Below are positions 57,273-64,000 of a stretch of 64,000 nucleotides of DNA, piece by piece (position 1 is the stretch's first letter; each line of letters begins with the position of its first letter). Made by a program: the position numbers and the translations under genes. The DNA lies in assembly GCF_036311985.1 (NCBI RefSeq), contig NZ_JAZDCJ010000006.1; one strand, written 5' to 3'. The DNA comes from JAZDCJ01 sp036311985 (lineage in GTDB: Bacteria > Actinomycetota > Actinomycetes > Actinomycetales > Micrococcaceae). The notes beneath the pieces are model-generated. The model worked only from the letters and a program-made list of their open reading frames with translations, searched no databases and had not been told where the DNA came from.

Positions 57273-58088
57273 ATGACCTCGAGCACCAACGGCGCCTTCG
57301 ACCGGCGCCCGCTGATCGCCGGCAACTGGAAGATGAACATGGACCACGTCCAGGGCATCACCCTCCTGCAGAAGCTGGCCTGGACGCTGGACGACGCCAA
57401 GCACGACTTCGACCGCGTCGAGGTCTCCGTCTTCCCGCCGTTCACCGACCTGCGCGGCGTACAGACCCTTGTCGCGGGCGACGACCTGCCGGTCGTCTAC
57501 GGTGGCCAGGACCTCTCGCCGCACGACTCCGGCGCGTACACGGGCGACGTCTCCGGCCAGTTCCTGGCCAAGCTGGGCTGCCGGTACGTCCTCGTCGGCC
57601 ACAGCGAGCGGCGCACGATCCACGGCGAGTCCGACGAGCTGCTGCGCAGCAAGGTCGGGGCCGCGCTGCGGCACGGCCTCGCGCCCGTGCTGTGCGTCGG
57701 CGAGGGCCTCGAGGTCCGCCGCGCCGGAACGCACGTCGAGCACACGCTCGCCCAGGTGCGCGCCGCGCTGGAGGGCTTCGACGCCGCCCAGCTCAAGGAC
57801 CTCGTCATCGCCTACGAGCCCGTCTGGGCCATCGGCACGGGCGAGGTCGCGGGCCCGGAGGACGCCCAGGAGATGTGCGCCGCCCTGCGCGCGGAACTCG
57901 CCGGACTGTTCGGCGAGGAGACGGCCGGGGCCACGCGCCTGCTCTACGGGGGATCGGTCAAGGCCGCCAACGCCGCGGCCATCCTGCGTGGACGCGACGT
58001 CGACGGGCTGCTCGTCGGCGGTGCCAGCCTGGACCCGGCGGAATTTGCTAACATTGTCAGGTTCGAGCACCACCTGGTGACCGACTAG
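57273..58088 (+). CDS. tpiA: triosephosphate isomerase
   Basis: Interconverts dihydroxyacetone phosphate and glyceraldehyde 3-phosphate. The 271-residue TIM barrel has AGNWKMNMDH (catalytic Lys), YVLVGHSERR (His), AYEPVWAIGTG (Glu) and LYGGSVKAANAA. It starts 2 nt after pgk and is followed by secG at 32 nt. AAGG near 57260 is a plausible ribosome site. Confidence 0.98.
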   Translation: MTSSTNGAFDRRPLIAGNWKMNMDHVQGITLLQKLAWTLDDAKHDFDRVEVSVFPPFTDLRGVQTLVAGDDLPVVYGGQDLSPHDSGAYTGDVSGQFLAKLGCRYVLVGHSERRTIHGESDELLRSKVGAALRHGLAPVLCVGEGLEVRRAGTHVEHTLAQVRAALEGFDAAQLKDLVIAYEPVWAIGTGEVAGPEDAQEMCAALRAELAGLFGEETAGATRLLYGGSVKAANAAAILRGRDVDGLLVGGASLDPAEFANIVRFEHHLVTD

Positions 58089-58120
58089 CCGGCGGTGCCG
58101 GACTTGACCGAAAGGCCGTA

Positions 58121-58372
58121 GTGGAAGCACTCAAGATCGTCCTGCAGGTGCTGCTTGGCATCACCAGCCTCCTGCTTGCCCTCCTGATCCTCCTGCACAA
58201 GGGTCGCGGCGGCGGCATGTCCGACATGTTCGGCGGCGGCGTCACCACGAACCTGGGGTCCTCCGGGGTGGCCGAGCGCAACCTGAACCGGCTCACCGTC
58301 GTCATGGGGCTCGTCTGGGGCGCCGTGATCATCGCGCTCGGACTCATCATGCGCTTCTCGCTGGAGTCCTGA
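58121..58372 (+). CDS. secG: preprotein translocase subunit SecG
   Basis: An 83-residue SecYEG subunit with two membrane spans (about residues 3-25 and 58-78) joined by HKGRGGGMSDMFGGGV and ERNLNRLTVVMG, the family hallmarks. The GTG start at 58121 has GAAAGG 5 nt upstream. Position after tpiA is widespread. In many Micrococcaceae rbpA and pgl follow; here the next gene is the convergent opcA. Confidence 0.95.
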   Translation: MEALKIVLQVLLGITSLLLALLILLHKGRGGGMSDMFGGGVTTNLGSSGVAERNLNRLTVVMGLVWGAVIIALGLIMRFSLES

Positions 58373-58393
58373 CAGGACCCGGCCGACCACGAG

Positions 58394-58431
58394 GAAGGGC
58401 CGCGCACCCCGCAGGGGGAGCGCGGCCCTTC
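58394..58431. terminator. bidirectional terminator between secG and opcA
   Basis: A 12-bp perfect stem GAAGGGCCGCGC / GCGCGGCCCTTC with a smaller CCCC-GCA-GGGG hairpin inside, 21 nt after the secG stop and about 100 nt from the opcA stop. Confidence 0.8.
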
Positions 58432-58532
58432 TGGCGTGCGGCCCTTGTCCTGCCTGGCGCGCCGGCCGGGACGGGAGTCGCCGGGAACGGGCCGGGGACC
58501 CCGGCCGGTGGGGCCGGGGTGCCCGGGCGCGC

Positions 58533-59474
58533 TCAGCGGTCGCTGGCCGTGACGCTGCGCAGGTTCGTCTTGAAGAGCCCCTCGCGGACGACCTCGCCGA
58601 AGACCTCGTCGGGGTCCAGCCGGCGCAGCTCCTCGGCGAGGCACTCGGACAGTGGCCGGCGCGGCAGCGAGATCCGCTGCACCTGCTGGCCCGGCTGGTA
58701 GAGCTCGGCCACGTGGTCGTGCGGGCGCGTCAGCACCACGTCGCCGTCGAGGCGCGTGAAGCGCACGCTGCGCAGCCCCGTGGCCTCCGGCGCGGAGGCG
58801 ATGGTCACCGGGATCCCGAGGGCCAGGGTGAGCCACGCCGCGAGGAGGACCGTGCTGGGGGAGTCGGCCGCGCCCTTGACCGTGATCGAGGTCAGCTCCG
58901 CGGGATCGAGCTGGTCCAGGACCGCGGCGAGCTGCGCGCGCCACAGCGTCAGGCGCGTCCACGCGAGGTCGGTGTCCCCGGCCACGTAGCCCTCCGAGAT
59001 CGTGAAGAGCGCCTGCCGTGGATCGGCCTCGCTCCCGGAGTCGGTGATGCGGCGGTGGGCGATCCGGCCGATGTCCGTGCCCGAGGCCTTGGCGGGCACG
59101 CCGTGCGGCCACCAGGCCACGATCGGGGCGTCCGGGAGCAGGAGCCCGGCGACGAGCGACTCGTCGGCGGTGGCGATCTCGCCCTCGCCGTAGAGGACGA
59201 CGACCTCCGAAGCGCCCGCGTCCCCGCCGACGCGCAGCTGGGCGTTCAGGACGGTCGGGGCCCCGGGATCGCCCTCGACGGCGACGATGATGCGGCAGGG
59301 GTGTTCGCGGCTCGCGAGGTTGGCCGCCTCGATGGCCTCCTCCTCGAATCCGGCGCGGGTGACGACGACGAGCGTGAGCACCCGGCTGAGCGCCACGACC
59401 CCCTCGGCCTCGCGCAGGTTGACGAGCTTCTTGGCCACCTTGGAGGTGGTGGTGTCCGGCAGGTCGACGATCAT
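58533..59474 (-). CDS. opcA: glucose-6-phosphate dehydrogenase assembly protein OpcA
   Basis: A 313-residue protein of the OpcA family, which activates or assembles Zwf in cyanobacteria and actinobacteria. It begins MIVDLPDTTTSKVAKKLVNL and has DAPIVAWWPHGVP, DSPSTVLLAAWLTLALG and ISLPRRPLSECLAEELRRLDPD. ATG 59474 overlaps the zwf stop as ATGA and gives the usual family N-terminus; a GTG at 59486 would add four residues but has a poorly spaced ribosome site. It is the last gene of the tal-pgi-zwf-opcA run; no pgl follows. Confidence 0.94.
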   Translation of the reverse strand: MIVDLPDTTTSKVAKKLVNLREAEGVVALSRVLTLVVVTRAGFEEEAIEAANLASREHPCRIIVAVEGDPGAPTVLNAQLRVGGDAGASEVVVLYGEGEIATADESLVAGLLLPDAPIVAWWPHGVPAKASGTDIGRIAHRRITDSGSEADPRQALFTISEGYVAGDTDLAWTRLTLWRAQLAAVLDQLDPAELTSITVKGAADSPSTVLLAAWLTLALGIPVTIASAPEATGLRSVRFTRLDGDVVLTRPHDHVAELYQPGQQVQRISLPRRPLSECLAEELRRLDPDEVFGEVVREGLFKTNLRSVTASDR

Positions 59475-61021
59475 GGGCGCCGCCACGTCCTTCCATCACG
59501 CGCGAGTAGTTCATCCGCCGACGGCGGGCCCCAGCTTCCCGGGGCGTACGGTTCGGGTTGCTCGTCGAGCGCCGCCCAGTGCTCCTCGAAGGGGTCGAGG
59601 ATCTTCCAGGAGAGCTCGACCTCCTCGTGGCGGGGGAAGAGCGGCGGCTCGCCGAGCAGGACGTCCAGGATCAGCCGCTCGTAGGCCTCGGGGCTCGACT
59701 CGGTGAAGGAGTGGCCGTAGCCGAAGTCCATCGTGACGTCGCGGATCTCCATCTGCGTCCCCGGCACCTTGGAACCGAAGCGGATGGTCGCGCCCTCGTC
59801 CGGCTGGACGCGGATGACGACGGCGTTCTGGCCGAAGTCGTCGTCGGAGTGGTCCCGGAAGAGCAGGTTCGGCGCGCGCTTGAAGACCACGGCGATCTCG
59901 GTGACCCGGCGTCCCAGGCGTTTGCCCGCGCGCAGGTAGAACGGCACGCCGGCCCAGCGGCGCGTGTTGATGTCGAGCCGGATCGCAGCGTAGGTCTCCG
60001 TCCGGGAGGCGGGATTGAAGCCCTCCTCGTCGAGGAAGCCCGTGACCTGCTCCCCGCCCTGCCAGCCGCCCGTGTACTGTCCGCGGGCCGAGTGCGTGGA
60101 GAGGTCCTCCGGCAGGCGCACCGCGGCGAGCACCTTCTCCTTCTCGGCGCGCAGGTGGTCGGCGTCGAAGGAAATGGGCTCCTCCATGGCCGTGAGGGCC
60201 AGGAGCTGGAGCAGGTGGTTCTGGATCACGTCGCGGGCCGCGCCGACGCCGTCGTAGTACCCGGCCCGGCCGCCGATGCCGATGTCCTCGGCCATGGTGA
60301 TCTGCACGTGGTCCACGTAGTTGGCGTTCCACAGCGGCTCGAACAACTGGTTCGCGAAGCGCAGCGCCAGGAGGTTCTGCACTGTCTCCTTGCCGAGGTA
60401 GTGGTCGATCCGGAACACGGCGTCCGGCGGGAAGACCGATTCGACGATCGCGTTGAGCTCGCGCGCGGAGGCCAGGTCGTGGCCGAACGGCTTCTCGATG
60501 ACGACGCGCCGCCACGGTGCGCCGTCACCCGCGCCCTCCTGGCCGCGCTCGGCGAGCCCGTGGCGCGAGAGCTGCTCGCACACCTGCTCGAACGAGTTCG
60601 GGGGGATGGAGAGGTAGAAGGCGTGGTTGCCGCGCGTGCCCCGGGAGCGCTCGAGCTCGTCGAGGGTCTCGCGCAGCCGGATGAACGCCTCGTCGTCGTC
60701 GAAGCCGCCCGTGATGAAGCGGAATCCGCCGGCGAGCTGCTCCCACACCGTCTCGTTGAAGGGCGTGCGCGCGCTCGCGCGCACCCACTCCCTGACCTCG
60801 GCGACGAACTCGTCGGCCGACCATCCGCGGCGGCCGAAGCCGACGACGGCGAAGCTCGGCGGGAGCAGGCCGCGGTTGGCGAGGTCGTAGACGGCGGGCA
60901 TGAGCTTCTTGCGGGCGAGGTCGCCCGTGACGCCGAAGAACACGAGCGCGGAGGGCCCGGCGATCCGGCTGAGCCGGCGGTCGCGCCGGTCACGCAGGGG
61001 ATTGCGTGCGGAGTCGTTCAT
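59471..61021 (-). CDS. zwf: glucose-6-phosphate 1-dehydrogenase
   Basis: Oxidises glucose 6-phosphate to 6-phosphogluconolactone, making NADPH. The 516-residue protein has the NADP-binding FFGVTGDLARKKLMPAVYDL, VVIEKPFGHDL and the active-site RIDHYLGKETVQNLL. PFYLRAGKRL and TMDFGYGHSF follow. GGAAAGC upstream supports the ATG at 61021. The stop overlaps opcA, which fits a Zwf-OpcA complex made in equal amounts. Confidence 0.98.
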   Translation of the reverse strand: MNDSARNPLRDRRDRRLSRIAGPSALVFFGVTGDLARKKLMPAVYDLANRGLLPPSFAVVGFGRRGWSADEFVAEVREWVRASARTPFNETVWEQLAGGFRFITGGFDDDEAFIRLRETLDELERSRGTRGNHAFYLSIPPNSFEQVCEQLSRHGLAERGQEGAGDGAPWRRVVIEKPFGHDLASARELNAIVESVFPPDAVFRIDHYLGKETVQNLLALRFANQLFEPLWNANYVDHVQITMAEDIGIGGRAGYYDGVGAARDVIQNHLLQLLALTAMEEPISFDADHLRAEKEKVLAAVRLPEDLSTHSARGQYTGGWQGGEQVTGFLDEEGFNPASRTETYAAIRLDINTRRWAGVPFYLRAGKRLGRRVTEIAVVFKRAPNLLFRDHSDDDFGQNAVVIRVQPDEGATIRFGSKVPGTQMEIRDVTMDFGYGHSFTESSPEAYERLILDVLLGEPPLFPRHEEVELSWKILDPFEEHWAALDEQPEPYAPGSWGPPSADELLARDGRTWRRP

Positions 61022-61080
61022 GTGCTGCTTTCCATGGGGACGCCCGGGCGCGGAGGCGCCTGGGCGTCGGACGGGCCCGG

Positions 61081-62706
61081 CTAGCGGGACGAGGGGGCGA
61101 GGGCGGCGACGGCCGCGAGCAGCTGCGCCGTCCCGGCCTCGCGGTCGGTGAGGTGCAGCCGCAGAACCGGCCGGCCGAGGTCGGCGAGGACCTGGGCGTC
61201 ACCGGCGGCCTGCGCCGCGATGAGCTCCCCGAAGGTGAACGGGCGTTCCGGGATGGACAGGTCGACGTCGGAGTCCGCCGTGATCTGCAGGTAGGCGCCC
61301 TGGCGCGGACCGCCCTTGTGGTACTGGCCCGTCGAGTGCAGGAAGCGCGGTCCCCAGCCGAACGTCGTCGGGCGCCCCGAGGCGGCGGCGAGGCCGTGGC
61401 GCGCGGCGGCGAGGCCGGACAGGCCGATCCGGTCCAGGTAGGCCTGGACCGAGAGGTAGCCGTCGGCGGGCAGCGCCGCCAGGAGCCGCTCCAGCGCGCC
61501 GGCCAGCCCGGACACGCCGTCGAGCAGCCCGTCCGTGGCCCGCAGCTCGATGGCGGCGTCGACGAGGGCGGCCGGAGCCGCCTCCGGCGTCGCGTCGAGC
61601 AGGCCGCGGGCGGCCGTTTTGGCCGCCTCGACGTCCGGCTGGTCGAAGGGGTTGATCCCCAGCAGCCGGCCGGCGACCACCGTCGCGTACTCCCACAGGA
61701 GCAGCTGGCTTCCGAGGGAGCCCGAGAGCCGGACCTCGTCGCCCAGGGGCGCGGCGTCGTCGTCGGAATCCGCCGTCAACCGGACCACGAGCACGTCCGC
61801 CGCCTGCTCCACGAGCTCGGGCGCACCCGACTCGACGACGACCGGGAGCACCCCGGTGCCGAGCTTGCCGGTGGACTCGGCGATCAGCTGCTCCGCCCAA
61901 TCGGCGAAGCCGGGGATCCCGGAGCCCTCGTCGGTGAAGACGATCTTGTCCCGCAGCGGCGTGGTGCCGCCGAGGGCGGCACCGAGCGCCAGGCCGATGT
62001 TGTCCTCGTCGTCGTCCGCGAGGAACTCCGCCGCCTCCTCGGCCTCGTCCAGGAGCGCCGCGATGTCCACGCCGGCGAGGCCGGTCGGCACGAGCCCGAA
62101 GGCGGTGAGCGCCGAGTAGCGCCCGCCGACGTTCGGATCGGCGTTGAAGACGGCGCGGTAGCCGGCCGCCCGGGAGGTCCCGTCGAGGGGCGAGCCAGGA
62201 TCGGTGACGACGACGATGCGGCGCGCCGCGTCGAGGCCGGCGTCGGTGAACGCCTGCTCGAACACGCGGCGCTGCGAGTCCGTCTCCACGGTGGAGCCGG
62301 ACTTCGAGGAGACCACGAGGACGGTCTGCGCGATCCGCTCGGCGAGGGCACGGCCGACCATTTCCGGATCGGTGCTGTCCAGGACCGTCAGCTCGACGCC
62401 CGCGGTCGCCGCGATGACCTCCGGCGCGAGCGAGGAGCCGCCCATGCCGGCGAGCACGACGCGGTCCACGCCCTCGGCGCGCAGCTCGTCCCGCAGCGCG
62501 GTGATCTGCTCCACGAGCGGCCGCGAGGTCTCGGCGAGCTCGACCCAGCCGAGCCGGATCGAGGCCTCGGCCTCGGCCTCGGGGCCCCACAGGGTCGCGT
62601 CCTTGGCCGCGATCCGGGAGGCGACGCGGTCGGCGACGAGCGCCGGGACGTGGCGTTCGATGGCCTCGAGGGCGGCGCCGGAGGCCTGGAAGCCGAGGGT
62701 GCTCAT
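61081..62706 (-). CDS. pgi: glucose-6-phosphate isomerase
   Basis: Interconverts glucose 6-phosphate and fructose 6-phosphate. The 541-residue protein belongs to the divergent actinobacterial Pgi branch: VLAGMGGSSLAPEVI, VSSKSGSTVETDSQ (phosphate-binding SIS loop), NVGGRYSALTAFGLVP and WGPRFLHSTGQYHKGG with the catalytic base region. The start overlaps the tal stop as ATGA. The Pgi here also contains an acidic insert ADDDEDNIG. Confidence 0.95.
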   Translation of the reverse strand: MSTLGFQASGAALEAIERHVPALVADRVASRIAAKDATLWGPEAEAEASIRLGWVELAETSRPLVEQITALRDELRAEGVDRVVLAGMGGSSLAPEVIAATAGVELTVLDSTDPEMVGRALAERIAQTVLVVSSKSGSTVETDSQRRVFEQAFTDAGLDAARRIVVVTDPGSPLDGTSRAAGYRAVFNADPNVGGRYSALTAFGLVPTGLAGVDIAALLDEAEEAAEFLADDDEDNIGLALGAALGGTTPLRDKIVFTDEGSGIPGFADWAEQLIAESTGKLGTGVLPVVVESGAPELVEQAADVLVVRLTADSDDDAAPLGDEVRLSGSLGSQLLLWEYATVVAGRLLGINPFDQPDVEAAKTAARGLLDATPEAAPAALVDAAIELRATDGLLDGVSGLAGALERLLAALPADGYLSVQAYLDRIGLSGLAAARHGLAAASGRPTTFGWGPRFLHSTGQYHKGGPRQGAYLQITADSDVDLSIPERPFTFGELIAAQAAGDAQVLADLGRPVLRLHLTDREAGTAQLLAAVAALAPSSR

Positions 62707-63830
62707 GCCTGGGCCTTCGCGGTCGCCGCGTCGAGCGCCGACTGCACGTCCTGGAGCAGCTCGGCCCAGGCGGCCTCGAACTTCTGCACGCCCTCGGCCT
62801 CGAGGAGGCCTACGACGTCGTTGTAGTCGATGCCCTGGGCGGCGAGGGCATCGAGCACGGCGTTGGCCTCGGAGTACGTGCCGGTGACCGTGTCTCCCGA
62901 GACCTGGCCGTGGTCGGCCGTCGCCTCGAGGGTCTTCTCCGGCATCGTGTTCACGACGCCCGGGGCGACGAGACCGGTGACGTAGAGGGTGTCCGGGTAG
63001 GCCGGGTCCTTGACGCCGGTCGAGGCCCAGAGCGGGCGCTGGGGGCGAGCTCCCGCGGCCGCCAGGACGTTCCAGCGCTCGGAGCTGAAGAGCTCCTCGT
63101 AGACCTGGTAGGCCAGGCGGGCGTTGGCCAGTCCGGCCTTGCCCTTGAGCTCCAGGGCGGTCGCGGTGCCGAGGGCGTCGAGGCGCTTGTCGATCTCCGC
63201 GTCGACGCGGGAGACGAAGAAGGAGGCGACGGAGTGGATGCGGGCCAGGTCGTGACCGTTCTCGCGGGCCTGCTCGAGGCCGGACATGAACGCGTTGATC
63301 ACGGCGCGGTAGCGCTCAAGCGAGAAGATCAGCGTCACGTTCACGCTGATGCCCTCAGCGAGGGTCGCCGTGATGGCCTCGAGGCCCTCGAGGGTCGCCG
63401 GGATCTTGATGTGCAGGTTGTCCCGGCCCACCTTGGCGTGGAGCTTCTTGGCCTCGGCGGCGGTGGCGGCGGTGTCGGCGGCCAGCCGCGGGTCGACCTC
63501 GAGCGAGACGCGGCCGTCGACGCCGTGGCTCGCGGTGGCGACGGGGGCGAAGAGGTCGCACGCACGGGCGACGTCGGTCGTGGTGATCTCGAAGACGGCC
63601 GTCTCCACGTCGGCACCGGCGGCCGCGAGCTCGGAGACCTGCTCGGCGTACGCGGCGTCGCCACCGGCGAGGGCCGCGGCGAAGATCGACGGGTTGGTGG
63701 TCACGCCGACGACGTTCTTGGACTCGATCAGGGTGCGCAGCGAGCCGGACTCGAGGCGCTCGCGCGAGAGGTCGTCGAGCCAGATGGAGACGCCCGCGTC
63801 GGACAGCGCCTGGGTGTTCGGGTTGCTCAT
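62703..63830 (-). CDS. tal: transaldolase
   Basis: Transfers a dihydroxyacetone unit between sugar phosphates in the non-oxidative pentose phosphate pathway. The 375-residue protein (the long actinobacterial type) has VSIWLDDLSRERL, VVGVTTNPSIFAAAL, HIKIPATLEGLEAI, NVTLIFSLERYRAV and the Schiff-base region WASTGVKDPAYPDTLYV with TMPEKTL. AAGGA about 10 nt before ATG 63830 is a good ribosome site. The frame is open upstream, but that portion is noise across a hairpin. Confidence 0.97.
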   Translation of the reverse strand: MSNPNTQALSDAGVSIWLDDLSRERLESGSLRTLIESKNVVGVTTNPSIFAAALAGGDAAYAEQVSELAAAGADVETAVFEITTTDVARACDLFAPVATASHGVDGRVSLEVDPRLAADTAATAAEAKKLHAKVGRDNLHIKIPATLEGLEAITATLAEGISVNVTLIFSLERYRAVINAFMSGLEQARENGHDLARIHSVASFFVSRVDAEIDKRLDALGTATALELKGKAGLANARLAYQVYEELFSSERWNVLAAAGARPQRPLWASTGVKDPAYPDTLYVTGLVAPGVVNTMPEKTLEATADHGQVSGDTVTGTYSEANAVLDALAAQGIDYNDVVGLLEAEGVQKFEAAWAELLQDVQSALDAATAKAQA

Positions 63831-63874
63831 GGAGTGGATCCTTCCAGAAAGGGGAACGTGGTGTGTGAGACGAT

Positions 63875-63910
63875 GCCGGCCGGCCACCCGGGGCCGGGTG
63901 GCCGGCCGGC
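63875..63910 (-). terminator. stem-loop between tkt and tal
   Basis: A perfect 16-bp stem GCCGGCCGGCCACCCG / CGGGTGGCCGGCCGGC with a 4-nt loop, beginning 6 nt after the predicted tkt stop on the reverse strand and 44 nt before the tal start. Confidence 0.75.
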
Positions 63911-63916
63911 CCGTGG

Positions 63917-64000
63917 TCAGCGTGCGGCGGCGAGCGAGTCGCGGGCCGCGGCCCCGCAAGCCCCCGCGGCGACGTCAAAACCAGAGTAAAGGTACCTGTC
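63917..64000 (-). CDS. tkt: probable transketolase, C-terminus only (partial)
   Basis: The reverse strand reads YLYSGFDVAAGACGAAARDS followed by LAAAR and a TGA at 63917-63919. An aromatic/FxV segment followed by an alanine-rich last helix resembles the C-terminal end of actinobacterial transketolases, and tkt normally precedes tal in this cluster. Only 27 residues are visible, so the call rests mostly on position. Confidence 0.55.
   Translation of the reverse strand, partial: DRYLYSGFDVAAGACGAAARDSLAAAR

Overview
The window looks like chromosomal housekeeping DNA from a high-GC actinobacterium of the Micrococcales, most likely Micrococcaceae (Arthrobacter/Sinomonas/Kocuria-like). The evidence is the very high GC content, the trpE-(Trp-operon membrane protein)-(HGxxPAAW protein)-trpC-trpB-trpA order, the uvrC-rapZ-yvcK-whiA block, an ANTAR-type PdtaR regulator, OpcA beside Zwf, and a fragment of a mycothiol-dependent isomerase family protein at the left edge. 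Species cannot be named from the sequence alone. No phage, insertion sequence, CRISPR array or plasmid feature was seen.

Layout. 1-6256: a partial mycothiol-family gene, hisI and the trp cluster. 6652-14295: glutamate synthase (gltB, gltD) behind a roughly 310-nt leader, then pyk. 14383-18565: pdtaR, tRNA-Leu(CAA), a YciO/Sua5 protein, a PiT phosphate carrier with a small membrane partner, a DHFR-like reductase and a decayed P-loop gene. 18562-24828: a hotdog thioesterase divergent from polA, an Eis-like acetyltransferase and rpsA. 24950-28555: a small conserved protein, a decayed FetB-type permease, an RlmG/RsmC-like methyltransferase and YigZ, divergent from coaE plus a small membrane protein. 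28560-36073: cardiolipin synthase, an AI-2E-family permease, uvrB, a TerC protein under a manganese (yybP-ykoY) riboswitch, and an MFS transporter. 36036-44526: a proline-iminopeptidase-like hydrolase, a YdjM-like membrane hydrolase, an AAA+ ATPase, a Ski2-like helicase, a methyltransferase, an MBL hydrolase and a GntR regulator. 44570-53943: uvrA, a HAD phosphatase, plsC, uvrC, rapZ, yvcK, whiA. 54122-64000: sodA, gap-pgk-tpiA-secG, and on the opposite strand (tkt)-tal-pgi-zwf-opcA.

The genes together cover tryptophan synthesis, ammonium assimilation, lower glycolysis, the oxidative and non-oxidative pentose phosphate pathway, and all three nucleotide excision repair subunits. uvrA and uvrB each carry a LexA-type box at the same distance from the -10 element; uvrC has none.

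The most striking non-coding signal is the number of apparently leaderless genes. About twenty start codons lie 6-9 nt downstream of a TA(G/C)NNT-like -10 hexamer. Several divergent pairs fire from very compact back-to-back promoters; polA and the thioesterase appear to share one near-palindromic -10. Two pseudogenes, two strongly structured leaders (gltB, gap), a nested inverted repeat after the tRNA, and the absence of the usual neighbours lgt and pgl are the other points worth checking. I did not find a clearly novel multi-gene system.
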